Shown piece by piece: positions 1 through 11,755 of a stretch of DNA of 64,000 bases. Every line of letters starts with the position of its first letter. Position 1 is the first letter of the stretch. Origin of the DNA: Lunularia cruciata (Eukaryota; Streptophyta; Marchantiopsida; Lunulariales; Lunulariaceae); the NCBI GenBank assembly GCA_948567375.1, contig OX419762.1, positions 56,091,034-56,155,033 of the forward strand, read 5' to 3'. Under the pieces are notes generated by a model. The model was not told the origin of the DNA, did not search any database, and saw nothing but the letters and a program-made list of their open reading frames with translations. A program made the position numbers and the translations under genes.

Positions 1-527
1 TGGGTGATCAACTTTGTGACCTCTCAATCCCATCATTACATCATTGTCACTGTAAACTACATGACAAAGTCAGCAGAAGATGAATCCTTTGTCAACAATT
101 CCACTACGGTCACCATACAATTCATGTAGAAAAATCATTTCTAGGTTTTGCATACCCTTATCCATTGTCAAAGACAATGGAATACTACTTTATCAATGAA
201 GGAGTATTGGATTTGACAATTGTCTCTAGGATTCAACACAATTGGTCTACACCATACCACCCATAAGCCAATGGTCAAGTCGAATGCATCAATGGCATAC
301 TATTAACTATTCTTAAAAAGATGGTAAGCCTTAACTCCAAAGATTGGGATCAAAAGTTGTTGGGAGCTCTTTGGACTCACCGCACTATTGTAAAAATTAC
401 TGTAGGATACACTCTATTCCAACTTGTCTATAGGCAAGAAGCAATCTTGCCAATTAAATTCTTAATAAATCACTAAGAGTTCTTACGGGTAGTTCAACCA
501 GGTCATCTTAGTCTCAAGAGGGGTAGA

Positions 528-1278
528 TGTAATACTCCGAGGACAAGAGAACTCTTCAAGAGGGATACAAGAGTGAAAACATAGATTTCACACTCAATCC
601 TCCGATGCCCCAAAGGAACACATTCTCTTTATTATATAGCCAAGGAGGATCTTCTCCAATGAAGCTCCACCATTAGATTAGGTACATGGATAGGTGACCT
701 GTCAGAAAGCTCCACCCTTAGATTACTTGCTTGGATGGGTGACATTTTGGTCCTTGTCCCATCTGCTTGGTCAAATAGGCTTTGATCAAAGGGAATCTTT
801 TAGAGAATCTTCTTGTAGGAATCTCAGAATCACGTGTGTGAAGTACCATTGGAAAGCTCTCAGTGAGACAAACCAAGGGGGAGGAAAGGGCAGCCTTTCC
901 TCCTGGGGGGAGGAGTTTATATTTTTGAGGCCTAATTCATCCGTTTAGGCCTCAGAAATTGCCGATGAAGTTTTCAGGCCTATTTTGGTTTCTACCCTAC
1001 TAGTAGAAGTGCTCTTTTGGTGATACCTCTATCTGATCTACATTCTCCATTACGTGTAACATCCTTCTAGATGTCACCACCCCAAGTTTCACCTCAATCA
1101 TATACCTAGCTATTGATTCTAAAGTTTCCAAGCATGTTTTGGTTTTTGGTTTATTAGTAGAAGTATTCTTTTGGTGATGCCTTTAGCTTATCTACTTAGT
1201 CCATCATGTAAAAATCCTTTCAGATGTTACCAAACCAAATTTCATCTCTAGATCATCTATCTAGCTATTAGTATTACA
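528..1278 (-). mobile_element. Solo LTR, family B
   Basis: This 751-bp sequence begins TGTAATAC and ends GTATTACA, a perfect 8-bp terminal inverted repeat with the TG...CA ends of an LTR. It is flanked by gtaga and ataga, a 5-bp target-site duplication with one G/A difference. Related copies lie at 2851-3587, 42172-42794 (opposite orientation) and 60442-61017. The last two adjoin coding remnants, which sets the orientation as minus. No internal element sequence is present, so it is a solo LTR left by LTR-LTR recombination. Confidence 0.85.
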
Positions 1279-1526
1279 ATAGACCATGGAAGAAAGGGTT
1301 TTGGCATTGCATGATCTAACTAAAAAACATTTGTGATTACTTTACACATAGTATACCACTCATGGTAAACTGAAAACCTATTTTGATAGCAAAACCAAAG
1401 AAGTCATACTTTACAAAAGAGACTTGGTATTGAAGTTTAATGACAAGGTTGGCTAATTCCCTAGCAAATTTGCTGAAAGATGGCTAGGCACTTCTCAGGT
1501 TTGGGAAGTTTTTGACAATAGATCTA

Positions 1527-1939
1527 TGTAAAAGACCAAAACCGAGGAGAGAAATAGGAGAATGGAAACTCACATTGGGACACTTGAATGAGAGAAAACA
1601 CCGAATGCCTAGCATGAGCTTCGGCTTTGGTATTTATAGGTAGCATACAAGCTTCTCAAGAAGATTCCTTGAGCCGCTTTCTTGGAGTGCAAGCCAAGTT
1701 AAGCAGGAAGCTTCTCAAGAAGCTTCCTTCTAGAAGCCGCCTAATTGGCATGCAAGCTAAGCTAGTTAGAAGCTTCTAGAAGCTTCCTTCTAGAAGCTAC
1801 CTGCTTAGGGCACAAGTTAACTAGTTGGGAAGCTTCCCAAGAAGCTTCTTAGATGCTTCTAGAATATTCTAGGCTATTTTGTCTTATTCTCTACTTCGTA
1901 AGCCCGACTAACTTCGTCGCTAAACTCTATATTGTTACA
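1527..1939 (-). mobile_element. Solo LTR, family A
   Basis: A 413-bp sequence with TG...CA ends is flanked on both sides by atcta, a perfect 5-bp target-site duplication. It matches the LTR of chromovirus A at 3740-4136, sharing the stretch around gagcttcggctttggtattt and the gaagcttctagaagcttcc-like repeats. The interrupted integrase frame resumes straight after it. Orientation follows element A. Confidence 0.85.
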
Positions 1940-2040
1940 ATCTATATAGTTAGAAATGTTGGACATAGAACTCTTGGAGTCTTGTACCAATAATGCAAAG
2001 TGTAGACCATACAACCCACACTAAATTCTGCTATGGGGCC

Positions 2041-2850
2041 AGCAAAAAAGAATACCATGAGAAACTCAAATGTTTTTCATTATGGAGGAAGAAGATACGA
2101 GAACCTTGTCACAAGAAGATTGTCGGTGGGTTAGACCAATCCTATAGTTGAGGGCACAAGATGATGGAATTGCAGGACAGTACAACCGGCCCCTTCTCTT
2201 GGGTCTGGGAGGAACTACGGGGTAGAGTTCTAATAATGAACGTAACTCTATTCCAAAGTTGGGTTCACCGTTAGACACATAACCCAAGAAATGGCTCAAA
2301 GATCTATCTCCCTATAAGCCCTTTGGCTTCCTTGGTTGGCACCTTCAAGTCAAGTAGTACAATGCTATGAGCAAGGTTGTAAAGCATCCTTTGGTTTAGA
2401 AGCACCCTATAGTTTATTGTGATGAGCACAACAAGGAGCACCATTACACACATTACACATTCATAATCTTGACATTAGATTCAACACTCAATCATAAGAA
2501 TGTATTTTCTTTATAATAAGGACTGCTTGATCAATCCAGCATGAAATCACATAGAATAGCTCTAACAACCATGACTAACAATAGCTTTAGTCTATGGACC
2601 CAATGATAATATTGAGCTCTGCCCTTTGCTAACCAAGATCTAATCTCCTAAGTTGGGTTCTCCTTGAAAGAATGGTCTAGTGATTGAATGAGTCATCCCC
2701 AAAATCATTGGAATGTGGAATACAAAATTGGGGGACTACTAAACCAATGGTATATTCTTACTTATATACTAGTAACTTAACCCCAAAACTAATTTTTATC
2801 TCCTAACAATACCCCTACTATGGCCTCTGTCTCCTTCCCATGCGATTGCT
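2041..2850. other. Unassigned stretch, probably retrotransposon 3' sequence
   Basis: No recognisable protein. It follows the end of the integrase remnant and precedes a solo LTR, so it may be the 3' untranslated region of the same element. The short ORFs here lack motifs. Confidence 0.35.
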
Positions 2851-3587
2851 ATGATGTTCCAAGGATAGTAGAGAAACACAAAAGAGAAAATAAAAGTTTC
2901 ACACTCAAAGTCCGCTGCCCCAAAGGAACACCTTGGCTTTATTACATAGCAAAGCAAAGACATTCAATGGAAACATAACCCTTGGATCCGATTCATGGAT
3001 TTGTGACATGTCATTGATCTCCACCCTCAAATTAGATGCATGCATGGGTGACATGTCGATCTGGTCCTATCTGGTTGGTCAAACTAGTGTTAAGCAAAGA
3101 GAAACTTTAGGGAATTTTCTTATAGGAATCTCCAAATTGTATGGGTGAGGTATTGTTGGAAAGCTCTTGATGAGACAAATAAGGGGGGGGGGGGGGGAGG
3201 GAAGGCCAACCTCTTCTTCCTTGGGAGGATTTTTCACGTTTTTGAGGCCTAATTCATCTGTTTAGACCCTCAAAATTGCCTCTCAAGATTTCAAGCATAT
3301 TTCAGTTTTTGCCTATTTGTAGAAGTACCCTTTTTGTGATACCTCTTTCTAATCTATTTAGTCCATCATGTATAACATCCTTCCAAATGTTACTAAACCA
3401 AATTCCACCTCTAGATCATATGTTTAGCTATTGGTTCTAAGGTTTTCAAGTCTGTTTGATTTTTGCACTTTTAGTAGAAGTACTCTTTTGGTGATACTTC
3501 TATTTAGTCTATCATGTATAACATTCTTCTAGATGTCACAAAACCAAATTTCACCTCTAGATCACATGTTTAGCTATTGGTATTACA
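2851..3587 (-). mobile_element. Solo LTR, family B (second copy)
   Basis: About 737 bp aligned by eye to the LTR at 528-1278. Shared landmarks are ccccaaaggaacacc, the gacatgtc/gacctgtc blocks, gaaagctct..gagacaaa and the ggcctaattcatc block. It ends in tattaca. Flanks ttgct and ttgcc could be a 5-bp target-site duplication with one change. A G-run at 3182-3198 lies where the other copies have a purine-rich tract. No internal element sequence adjoins it. Confidence 0.7.
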
Positions 3588-3739
3588 TTGCCATAAATGC
3601 TAATTTGCTCTTAACCATATATTCTCTCTACTAGATCACAAACCCTTGACATAATCAAAGCACAACCTTAGCTTTAATTATTACTTATCTTCTTTGCTAC
3701 AATAAATTCCCATAAAAGATTAATCTGGCACTTGATAAG

Positions 3740-4136
3740 TGTAAAGATCAAGACCAAGGAGAGAAATAAAAGAATGGAAGATCACATTGAGACACTTGAG
3801 TGTGGGAAACTTTGAATGCTTAGTATGAGCTTGGGCTTTGGTATTTATACGGGATATACAAGGCTCAAGCCACTTTCTTGGAGTGCAAGTCAAGTTAATT
3901 GGGAAGCTTCAAGAAGCTTCCTTTTAAAAACCACCTACTTAGCATGCAAGCTAAGCTAGCAGAGAAGCTTCCCAAGAAGCTTCTTCTTAGAAGTCACCAC
4001 TTGGCATGCACGTTACCTAATACTTGGAAAGTACCAAGTAGCTTTTTAGATACTTCTAGAATATTCTAGACCAATTTGTCCTATTTACTACTTAGTTAGC
4101 CTTCATTAACTTGCAAGTCAACTCCATATTATTGCA
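3740..4136 (-). mobile_element. 3' LTR of chromovirus A
   Basis: A 397-bp TG...CA sequence closely related to the solo LTR at 1527-1939. Its end also matches the partial LTR at 14215-14330. On the minus strand it follows a purine-rich tract (4137-4160), the expected second-strand primer site before a 3' LTR. The reading frame carrying the chromodomain runs into it. Confidence 0.8.
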
Positions 4137-4178
4137 TATTCCTCCACCATCACTTGGTGACGTCTTCATCATCGTTGA

Positions 4179-4340
4179 AGCTTCAAACTCTTGGATGGCC
4201 ATTTGTGCATTTTGGAGATGAGAAAGAGGCTCCATGTGGCATCTTGAAGGGGATACCCTTTTTAAAGGACTTTGTACTTTGTATGGTTGATAACCGCATT
4301 GAATACAACAATGTGCAAGAATACGATCCAATTCATACTC
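4179..4340 (-). pseudogene. Integrase C-terminal chromodomain of element A
   Basis: In the minus-strand frame 4092-4460, residues about 41-94 show EYELDRILAH at the start and ATWEPLSHL-like sequence (here CHMEPLSHLQNAQ) at the end, the conserved edges of a chromodomain. Such domains on gypsy integrases are thought to direct insertion into marked chromatin. The central aromatic part is damaged. A proline-rich linker (PPPPPIP) precedes it. Confidence 0.7.
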
Positions 4341-4614
4341 CTTATGATCATTGATAGGGATGGGAGGAGGAGGAGGTTGGACATGAGAGGAAAAAGAAGA
4401 TAGATTAGGAACAAATTCAACTTGGAAACATGAAAGACAAGGTGGATGCACAAATGACAAGGCAAGGAAAGTTGATAAGCAACAAGAGAAATGATTTGGG
4501 TGACATCAAAGAGTCCTATTCAATTAAGAGAAAGTTTATAGACTTGAGTATCAAGTGGGAGGGGTAGGTTAATAGATGAGAGAATGACCTTATCACCTAC
4601 TTGAAAGGTGAGAT

Positions 4615-5400
4615 CTAAACGATGGTGGTCTGCATAATTTTTTTTGACAATTTTGAGCAACAAGGAGATGAGATTTGGCTTGTTAGAGGGATTGGGATAG
4701 TGGTGGTCAAGAATGTTGAAGTATGAGGGATATGAGATGGAAGAGGAGCAAGAAGGGAATCTAGGACAAGTGGATCTTGGCCAAACTTAGGGAAGAGAAG
4801 ATAGAATCCAATGCTTGCATGTTTGGAATTATTATATGCAAACTTTGCAATTATAAGACATTCATCCCAATTGGTATGGTGAACATTGACAAAAGCATGA
4901 AGCATATCCTCTAAGGTGCAATTTTCACATTTAGTTTGCCCATCAGTTTGAGGATGATAGGCTATAGAAAAGCAAGCTTAGTGCCGAGTATCTAAAAGAG
5001 TGCTTGCCAAAATTTTCCAATGAATCAAGGATCACAATTGAAGATGCGTATATGAGGCATCCATGATGCTTGAAGACATTGTTGAAATAGATTTACACTA
5101 TTGTTGGAGCATATATGGTATCAATAGTTGGTGCTAAATAGATTTGCTTACTAAGCTTATCCATAAATACCACGATTGCTATGTGACCTTGCTTTGTCTT
5201 GGGTAAGGATGTGATGAGAGCTAAGCTCATGTGTTCCCAACAAGCATATGGAATGGGGAGTGGTTGAAGGAGGACACCCGGCTTCTAGTTGTTGGCCTTG
5301 TTGCATTGGCAGCTCTCAAAAGATTGGAAAAACTCTCAAACATCTTGTGCATGTTAGGCCACTACCATTGAGGTCGGAGGGTACCCAAGGTCTTGTCCAC
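4615..5400 (-). pseudogene. Integrase core remnant of element A
   Basis: The minus frame 4905-4615 contains WDECLIIAKFAYNNSKHAS and FGQDPL, typical of the region after the catalytic glutamate. Sequence up to about 5.4 kb continues the integrase with frameshifts. No complete DDE triad is readable. Confidence 0.6.
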
Positions 5401-5599
5401 ACCCATGTGACTAGCAATTGGTAAGTCATGGGTTTCTTGGAGGCACACAAGTCTGAGATCTCCCTTGGCTAAAATAGAAGGCCTTCTTTGAAGGATAAGG
5501 TGTTGTACTCCTTGTCACATGTTGCAAGGTAACCTTGTACCATCTAAAAGAAAAGATCTTTTTGCAAAGATGTCTTGAACTCAATTTGGGTTTTGGAGT

Positions 5600-7131
5600 C
5601 AACTGATACCATTGCCATGATGAGAGGAAGATATTTCAAATTAGGTTATTGTGATAGGACACAAGGATGACATGGAATCAATTGAGTTTGTACTTTAGTT
5701 TGATATCAAACAATTGTAAATGTCCTTCCTATTGATGATGTTGACTCTTCATGTGCTCCAAATATAATGTCTACAACAAGGGCTTGTGATCAGTTTGCAT
5801 GATCACTTGTTTGCCCAAGAGATAGTGCCTCCATACCTTGGTGGCATATACTATTACTAATTGTTCCTGATCTTGAGCAGAGTAGTTCCTTTTTGTTGTA
5901 TTTAACCAAGCAATGGCAATGGGATGTAAGGCAATGAGCAACGGGTTTGTAACCCATTTGGGAATTCTTGTTGCAATATAGCTACAATTGCAAAGTTAGA
6001 AGCATCAAAGTCAACCACACAAGGTAGTAATGGATCATATGGTTGCAGAATGGGTCTTGAAGATACCATATGTTTTAGCTTCTAGAATGCTTCTTCTTGC
6101 TTGGTGGTACATTGAAAACTTGAGTTCTTCTCCAAGAGGTTGGTCAATGGTGCAACCACATGAGCATAATAGTGGATGAGCTGTCGGTAAAACTTGCCAA
6201 TCCATTAAAATGCTCATACTTCTATAACATCCTTTGGAGTAGGCCAGCTAATAATGACCTTGATTTTCTCCTCTTCTATCTTGATCCCCATTGATGAGAT
6301 CTTATGACCCAAGAAGGTAGTTTCCTTCTACCAAAAGGCACACTTTAACTTCTTGCAATAAAAACTTCCACTAACATAGTCATCTTAGGACTTCTTGTAC
6401 ATGAGTTGCATATTTTTTATTTATCTTGCTATAGATTAAAATATCATCCAAGAAAACCACCATGTACCAATCCAATAGCCCATCCAACACCCAATGCATC
6501 TAATCCATGAAGATTTTTGGAGCATTAGTGAGCCCAAAAGGCAAAACTTTCCACTCAAAATACTCATACCTTGTGCAAAAGGTAGTCTTTTATACATCTT
6601 CTTTATCAATGAGAATCTGCCAATAGCCACTTTGGAGATCTAGCTTGAAGAAGTATTGTGCACCACTCAATTGATCAAGCAAGTCATCAATTTGAAGCAA
6701 AAGATATGTATTCTTCACTATTTGTTTATTGAGGCTACGATAATCAATACAAAAGTGAAGTCTTACATCTTTCTTTGGAACAAATAGTACTGGTGCTCCC
6801 CAAAAAGATGTACTATATCATATGGAATCCTTCTCCAACAACTCTATTAGTGTTGTTTAGAGCTCATCCAACTCCTTTGATGAGAGCCAATAGATTGGTC
6901 TACTCAATGGAGTATCTCCTAGCAATAACTCAATCTTGAAGGCATACCACAATCAGAAGGTAATCCCTTTGGCAAATCATTTGGAAATAGATCTAAAAAC
7001 TCCTATACTATTTGATCAACCATTACTTGATAAGGTTTTAGGTCCTCCTCAGATACTCCATAAGGAAATGAGATCAACATCTCATTTCATTCATATTATA
7101 GTCAAATCCTCCATGCGCAATTGGTTTGATA
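5600..7131 (-). pseudogene. Reverse transcriptase-RNase H of element A
   Basis: Minus-strand translation passes through recognisable reverse transcriptase blocks. GAPVLFVPKKD and CIDYRSLNK lie near 6.8 kb, then [12 protein letters not shown], then the active-site block VVFLDDILIYS near 6.45 kb (FLDD is the YxDD-type centre). The RNase H entry, with PLTNLLEKN and VVDFDASNFA-like sequence, lies near 6.1-6.0 kb. Stops and frame changes break it. At 7131 it is cut by the 5' LTR of element C; the upstream protease-RT linker resumes at 12447. Confidence 0.75.
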
Positions 7132-7820
7132 TGTAACACCCATTCATGCATGTGTGTGGTATTGTGATATTTAGTTTAGTATTACAAGTACTTGAGAGAT
7201 ATTATTTATATAGAGATAAAGGATGGTTCAACATTAGTCATGGTTAGCTAAAGTTAGTCATAGCTAAGATATAGTGGACCTTAATTTAGAGAAAGTGGAA
7301 AAGATGAGCACCAATATTTTGGATTCTAGTGTATTGACTTGGTATTATTCCTAGGTGTTTGGCTTTGAGGAATAAGTTGAGAACTCTTGGGCTCACAAGC
7401 CTTTTTGTTTTAGATTTTTTTACAGTCCAAGGATAGCCCATGTGAAAGAATCCTTGACTTAGTGGTTGGGTCAAGATAAGATCACATGCCTAGGCAAATA
7501 TTCCCATGAGTGTGGATATTATTTGACTTTATTTGACTTTTAGCCTAATAACTTGAGTTACTTTGGTAATTAGTAACTTTGGTACATAACTATTTCACAA
7601 GTATATAAACTAGGTGTGAGGAGTTACTCATCATCCTTTTATTTGAAACTATCTCTCTCTCATTGAGTTCTTTAGTGAGCAATGTCTTGAGTCTTGGAGT
7701 GTTAGCCTTGGAGGAGTATGATGGAGTTGAGGTCTGATTCTTTGCCTTCTTCGTCCATGGTGCATTACCATAATAGCTAGCCATCAGATGTTCATCTTGA
7801 GTGAGAGAGAGGCTGGCTCA
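7132..7820 (+). mobile_element. 5' LTR of element C
   Basis: Starts TGTAACACCC and ends in CA. It aligns along its length with 11756-12446, for example gtgtgtggtattgtgatatttag, the duplicated gtcatggttagc/gtcatagctaag block, and the tail ccatggtgcattaccataatagc. The two LTRs differ at many sites, so the insertion is old. Confidence 0.8.
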
Positions 7821-7822
7821 TA

Positions 7823-7845
7823 TTTTTGGTTCCATTACCGGGACT
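7823..7845 (+). other. Candidate primer-binding site of element C
   Basis: Directly after the 5' LTR the sequence reads tttttggttccattaccg then ggac. From knowledge of plant gypsy elements, Athila/Tat-type primer sites have a TGGCGCCGTTGCCGGGGA-like form. The observed sequence differs mainly by changes at CpG positions. No tRNA was compared directly. Confidence 0.45.
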
Positions 7846-8826
7846 ACTCTAGAAGGCAAGCTAATGTTCTGCGTACAATTCTATATTAGACAAAAGAAGA
7901 CGACAAGAGAACATTAGGGGAAGAGAGTGTTGAACTTATGTTAGAGAACCAAGACCCATTTTTATACCCTATAGTTCATTATGATGTCTTGAGGTGATTT
8001 TTTATTTTTTGTGCACACATGAGAGGATTTGGAGAGATTGTGTGAGGTGGATTGCAGATTTTGGAGATTATGGTGATTTTGGGCAAAATCTTAAGTTTGA
8101 GATCTGGACTTGAAATTTCTACAAATGATAACTTGGGTTATCCTTCAGTTAGCACACTTAAAATTATTTTGAAAGCTACTATGCACACTAGGCTAGAATT
8201 TTTGAAAGTTGAAAGGGTAAATTGCTCTTGCAACTACATGCTCTCTCAAAAATTATATACAAAGTTTGTCAATTTTCAATGGATTGTTTTGAAACTTTCC
8301 AAGACAATTTAGTGCATTGTATCCTACCTTTTAGCATAGAAATTAGAAAGAGATCATTTTAGTGCAGAGAGTTATGAGTTTGAAAAGTGAGGGGGGTGGT
8401 TTTTAGACCAAATCTGAAATATATGTGCTGAATAGAAAGGTGCCTAGGCCAAATAGCTCAATGTAAAGATTTGAAATTTTGCGGAAAAGGATGCACTAGA
8501 TTTTTGATCAAGTGTGATGAATTTTAGAGGATAGTAGTATACAAATTTACATTGTGAGGAAGGCAGAATTGACATTTCAATTCTATAGAGTCAAGATCTC
8601 ATGCATGAGAAGTGTGAGAGCAACAAAAAGCATATTTGAGTGTTTAGACTCATCTTGGGAACATGGAGTGTCACCAAGAGTGGAAATTGAGGCTATGCAA
8701 GGTTCCCCAAGGGTTTGAGGTGATTTTAGGGTGGATTTGAGGAAAAGAGAGTTTAGAAGAGAACTTGAAGAGAGTATCAAGAGTATCCTAAAACCTACAC
8801 CACTTGGAGGAAAGAGTGAGTCTTAG

Positions 8827-8868
8827 TGCTTTTTATGTGGAGAGAAGGGACATAAGGCATTGATGTGT
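8827..8868 (+). pseudogene. Gag zinc knuckle of element C
   Basis: The plus-strand frame reads CFLCGEKGHKALMC, a perfect C-x2-C-x4-H-x4-C knuckle of the kind that binds genomic RNA in retroelement nucleocapsids. The surrounding frame has stops within about 150 bp, so only the motif is clear. The short reading frame at 8943-9125 is probably further downstream polyprotein. Confidence 0.7.
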
Positions 8869-9309
8869 CCATTGACCTTTGAGATCAAGAGATTGAGGGA
8901 AAGGAGAGGTGTACTTGACTTGGGTTTTCATGTTGGGTTTGCATGCAAGAGGAAGAATTTGAATCTGATTTAGATGCGTATCCCTTGTGTGCTATGGATT
9001 TCGCACCTAAGCTAGAGGTTTTGAAAGACCAAAATAAATCACCATTGACACTTGAGGAGATAAAGAAGAGGTTATGTACCCTTAAGTATGGTCCATGTTA
9101 CCAAGGAGGAGAAGGTGAGATTTGATGAGATTTTCCACAAGTTCATCCACATTGTCATACTTTTCTTTTCTCTCTTTAGGAACACATATGGTGCCTAGCT
9201 ATGGAGATTTTAGATCAAAGGCTGTAGGTAAACCTAAAACTACTCATTGGAACACTCGTGTTACCCAACCATTAGAACCCTTCACATTCATAACTTCTTG
9301 CTATCGGGT

Positions 9310-9986
9310 AGGGTAGTGATAGGCAATCTAACCTGTCATTAGAACACACACTCTTGGTCTACTGGTCATCACTTCCAACATTACCAAGGAGAAATAAAAA
9401 ACACTCCAAGAACAAAAGAACCTAAGCGTAATGCTTGCACACCAATCCAAACCAACTGGGCATACAAACAGGCATACAAGCACATAGAGGATCCAATCAC
9501 AAGAATATAATAACAATTCTATGGGCTTTTGTCTAAAAAGAGCTTTAGAGCCTTCTTGCTCTATCATCCAACTTATTTCAACTTGTACTCCAAGTCTCTT
9601 CCAATTTGTTCTTCAGATTTCAATGATTTCCTAGTCCATGTGGGGATTTCCTATGTCTTCTTGATGGGGAAAACTTTGTGCAGCTTATATAAACATAAAT
9701 TTTTTTTAAGCTTGGATTCAAGTGTTCTAGGATTTAGTGGATGGCCTATAAGATAAGCTTTCCAATGACATAAAATAGGCCTCAATAAGATCACTATAGC
9801 TCCCTTGACAAGCTCTCAAATTTGGCCAGGTTTTGCAACTTTCACCCTAATTTTGAAATCCCTATTTTAGGATTTGCTCTTAGTTCTTGGCAAATTTTCC
9901 CTAGATTTATAATTTAAAAGTACACTTGATCCTCACAAACACTCTAGAAACCTAAAACCCTCAATCATACTCACAAGATAGGAGAA
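9310..9986 (-). mobile_element. Fragment resembling the family D leader, inside element C
   Basis: Phrases such as acctgtcattagaacacac, tggtcatcacttcc and ccaatcacaagaat parallel the family D leader at about 19.74-19.96 kb in the same orientation. No coding sequence is visible. It sits just before the RNase H of element C, where reverse transcriptase would be expected, and may mark an insertion with deletion. Confidence 0.4.
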
Positions 9987-10445
9987 TTGACATCCAATCA
10001 AGATGAAAGATGCCTCTACACTGATGCTTTCAATGTAGCTATAGGATGCACTCTTAGTCAATTAGACCAAGATGGGCATGATCATCCAATAGCTTATGCT
10101 AGTAGGCATATGGTTTTAGCAGAAAATGACTACTCTATTACAAAGAGGGAAGGGTTGGTAGTGATCTTGGGTCTAAGGAAGTTTACACACTACTTTATTG
10201 GAAGGAAAGACACCATTGTCATGGATCACAAGGCTTTGAATTACATATTTAACAAGCCTTATGTGGAAGGGAGGCTAGCAAGGTGGATGATACTCTTGTC
10301 AGAGTATGACTACACCATTGAGGATAGGCCAGGGAAAAAATATGCAAATGCTGATTTGTTATCTAGGGCCTATGATCATGATGGAGATGAACCAATGGAT
10401 GATTCCTTCCCAAATGAGGAGCTCATGACAATCTCAATCACTTAA
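9987..10445 (+). pseudogene. RNase H domain of element C
   Basis: RNase H removes the RNA strand during reverse transcription. This 152-codon frame shows the RT-connection to RNase H path: LYTDAFNVAIGCTLSQLD (first catalytic Asp region), HPIAYASR, the EGL block (KREGLVVI), MDHKALNYIF, GRLARWMILLSEYDYTIE and the closing PGKKYANADLLSR. It is the longest clean frame in this part of the window. The matching reverse transcriptase palm is not seen upstream. The first codon is arbitrary; it is an internal piece of a polyprotein. Confidence 0.8.
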
Positions 10446-11560
10446 GAGGTTCCAATGGAGTACAAAGAGATCGTGGACTTTGTTACAAGATGCATGCTAG
10501 GGAGAAGAAGGCTCTTGCATCAAGATCTAGACCTTATACAATGGTGGAGGATATTATTTTTCACCAAGAAGCAGATGGTCTACTTTGAAGAGTAGTTGGT
10601 AAGGAAGAGTCTATCTTACTCATAAAAGCACTTCATGAAAGTTTAGTATATGGAGGATACTTTGCAAGAAAGGTGATTTCTTTCAAGATTCAAAATGCAG
10701 ATTACCATTGGAGGGAGATTTTCAAGGATTGTCTAAGAGTATTGCAAACTTGTCGTGTTTGTCAAGCTTTTGCTAGAAAGTCTACCTCCACTCCACCACT
10801 TAGATCAATTCTATTGCTAAGACCTTTTGGGAAGTAAGGAATTGATTTTGTAGGTCCTTTTAATAATGTTCCTTCCCAAGGAACAATTGGTATATTACTA
10901 ATTAGTTACTAATTATCTTACCAAGTGGGTTGAGGCTAGACCATTGAGGGACAAAATGAAGATGAAGTTGAGAGATTTCTTTATGAATGCATTATCGCTA
11001 GGTTTGGGTGCTCTTTGGAGTTAGTTTTTGATTGAGGAGGAGAGTTTATATGAAGCATTACTATAGCCATGCTATTATTTCTCTATCACACAAAGAGTAA
11101 CTACATCCTATAAGATACATTCCAATGGCTTGGCAGAGAGAATCAATCAGACCTTGTGCATGATGTTGGCCAAAGATGCAGAAATGGAGGAGGCTAAACA
11201 TCATTGGGACAAGAGGATTCATACAATTTTGTGGGAGTATAGGACAACCATGAAGACTTCCACCAGATATTCTCCATTTCAATTGGTATATGGTATTGAG
11301 TCTATTTACCTATTCACTTTGATCTTTCTACCTTCCAAAGCATTCATAAGAGATTGAAGAAAGCACAAGGAGGTGATGTAAAGAGTCAAAGAAGGATTAA
11401 CTCATGGAATTGGAGGAGGCAAGAGCAATTACTATGGTTCAATTGGAGCAAGCCCAAAGGAAACAAAAGGAGAGCTATGACAAGAGGCAAGGTAAGAAGA
11501 AGGTGGAGCCTTCCAAAGAAGGTGATTGAGTAATGTTATTTGATTCCATATGATTCAAGA
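10446..11560 (+). pseudogene. Integrase of element C
   Basis: After the RNase H, the plus strand carries a zinc-binding-like stretch (LQTCRVCQAFARKS near 10.74-10.79 kb) and then the core, seen as LAERINQTLCMML and IHTILWEYRTTMKTSTRYSPFQLVYG (11130-11300). The second catalytic region near 11.02 kb is degraded. A basic, Glu-rich tail follows to about 11.56 kb. Multiple stops. Confidence 0.65.
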
Positions 11561-11755
11561 GAGTGCAAAAGAAGTTTTTGCCTAAGTACTTTTGACCTTT
11601 CATAGTGGAGAAAGTGTAGGGCAATTACACTAATGATCTCAAGGAGTTGAGAGGAAGACACTTTGATAGGATTAACCATGATAAGTTGAAGATGTATCAT
11701 AGAAGGTAGAGAGACTTCACTTGGAGGACAAAGTGAAAACTTAGTTTTGGAGTAA

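Larger units (their letters stand above)
1..2040 (+). pseudogene. Ty3/gypsy integrase remnant split by two solo LTRs
   Basis: Integrase inserts retrotransposon cDNA into the genome. Three separated blocks read as one plus-strand integrase. Block 1-527 includes TPYHP, an in-frame stop, then ANGQVECINGILLTILKK, the region around the catalytic glutamate. Block 1279-1526 encodes the C-terminal part, with RDLVLKFNDKVG and SKFAERWLG. Block 1940-2040 finishes with LDIELLES followed by a KCRPYNPH-like end. The gaps are solo LTRs at 528-1278 and 1527-1939. Several stops and frameshifts make it inactive. The 5' part lies outside the window. Family assignment beyond Ty3/gypsy is not possible. Confidence 0.75.
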
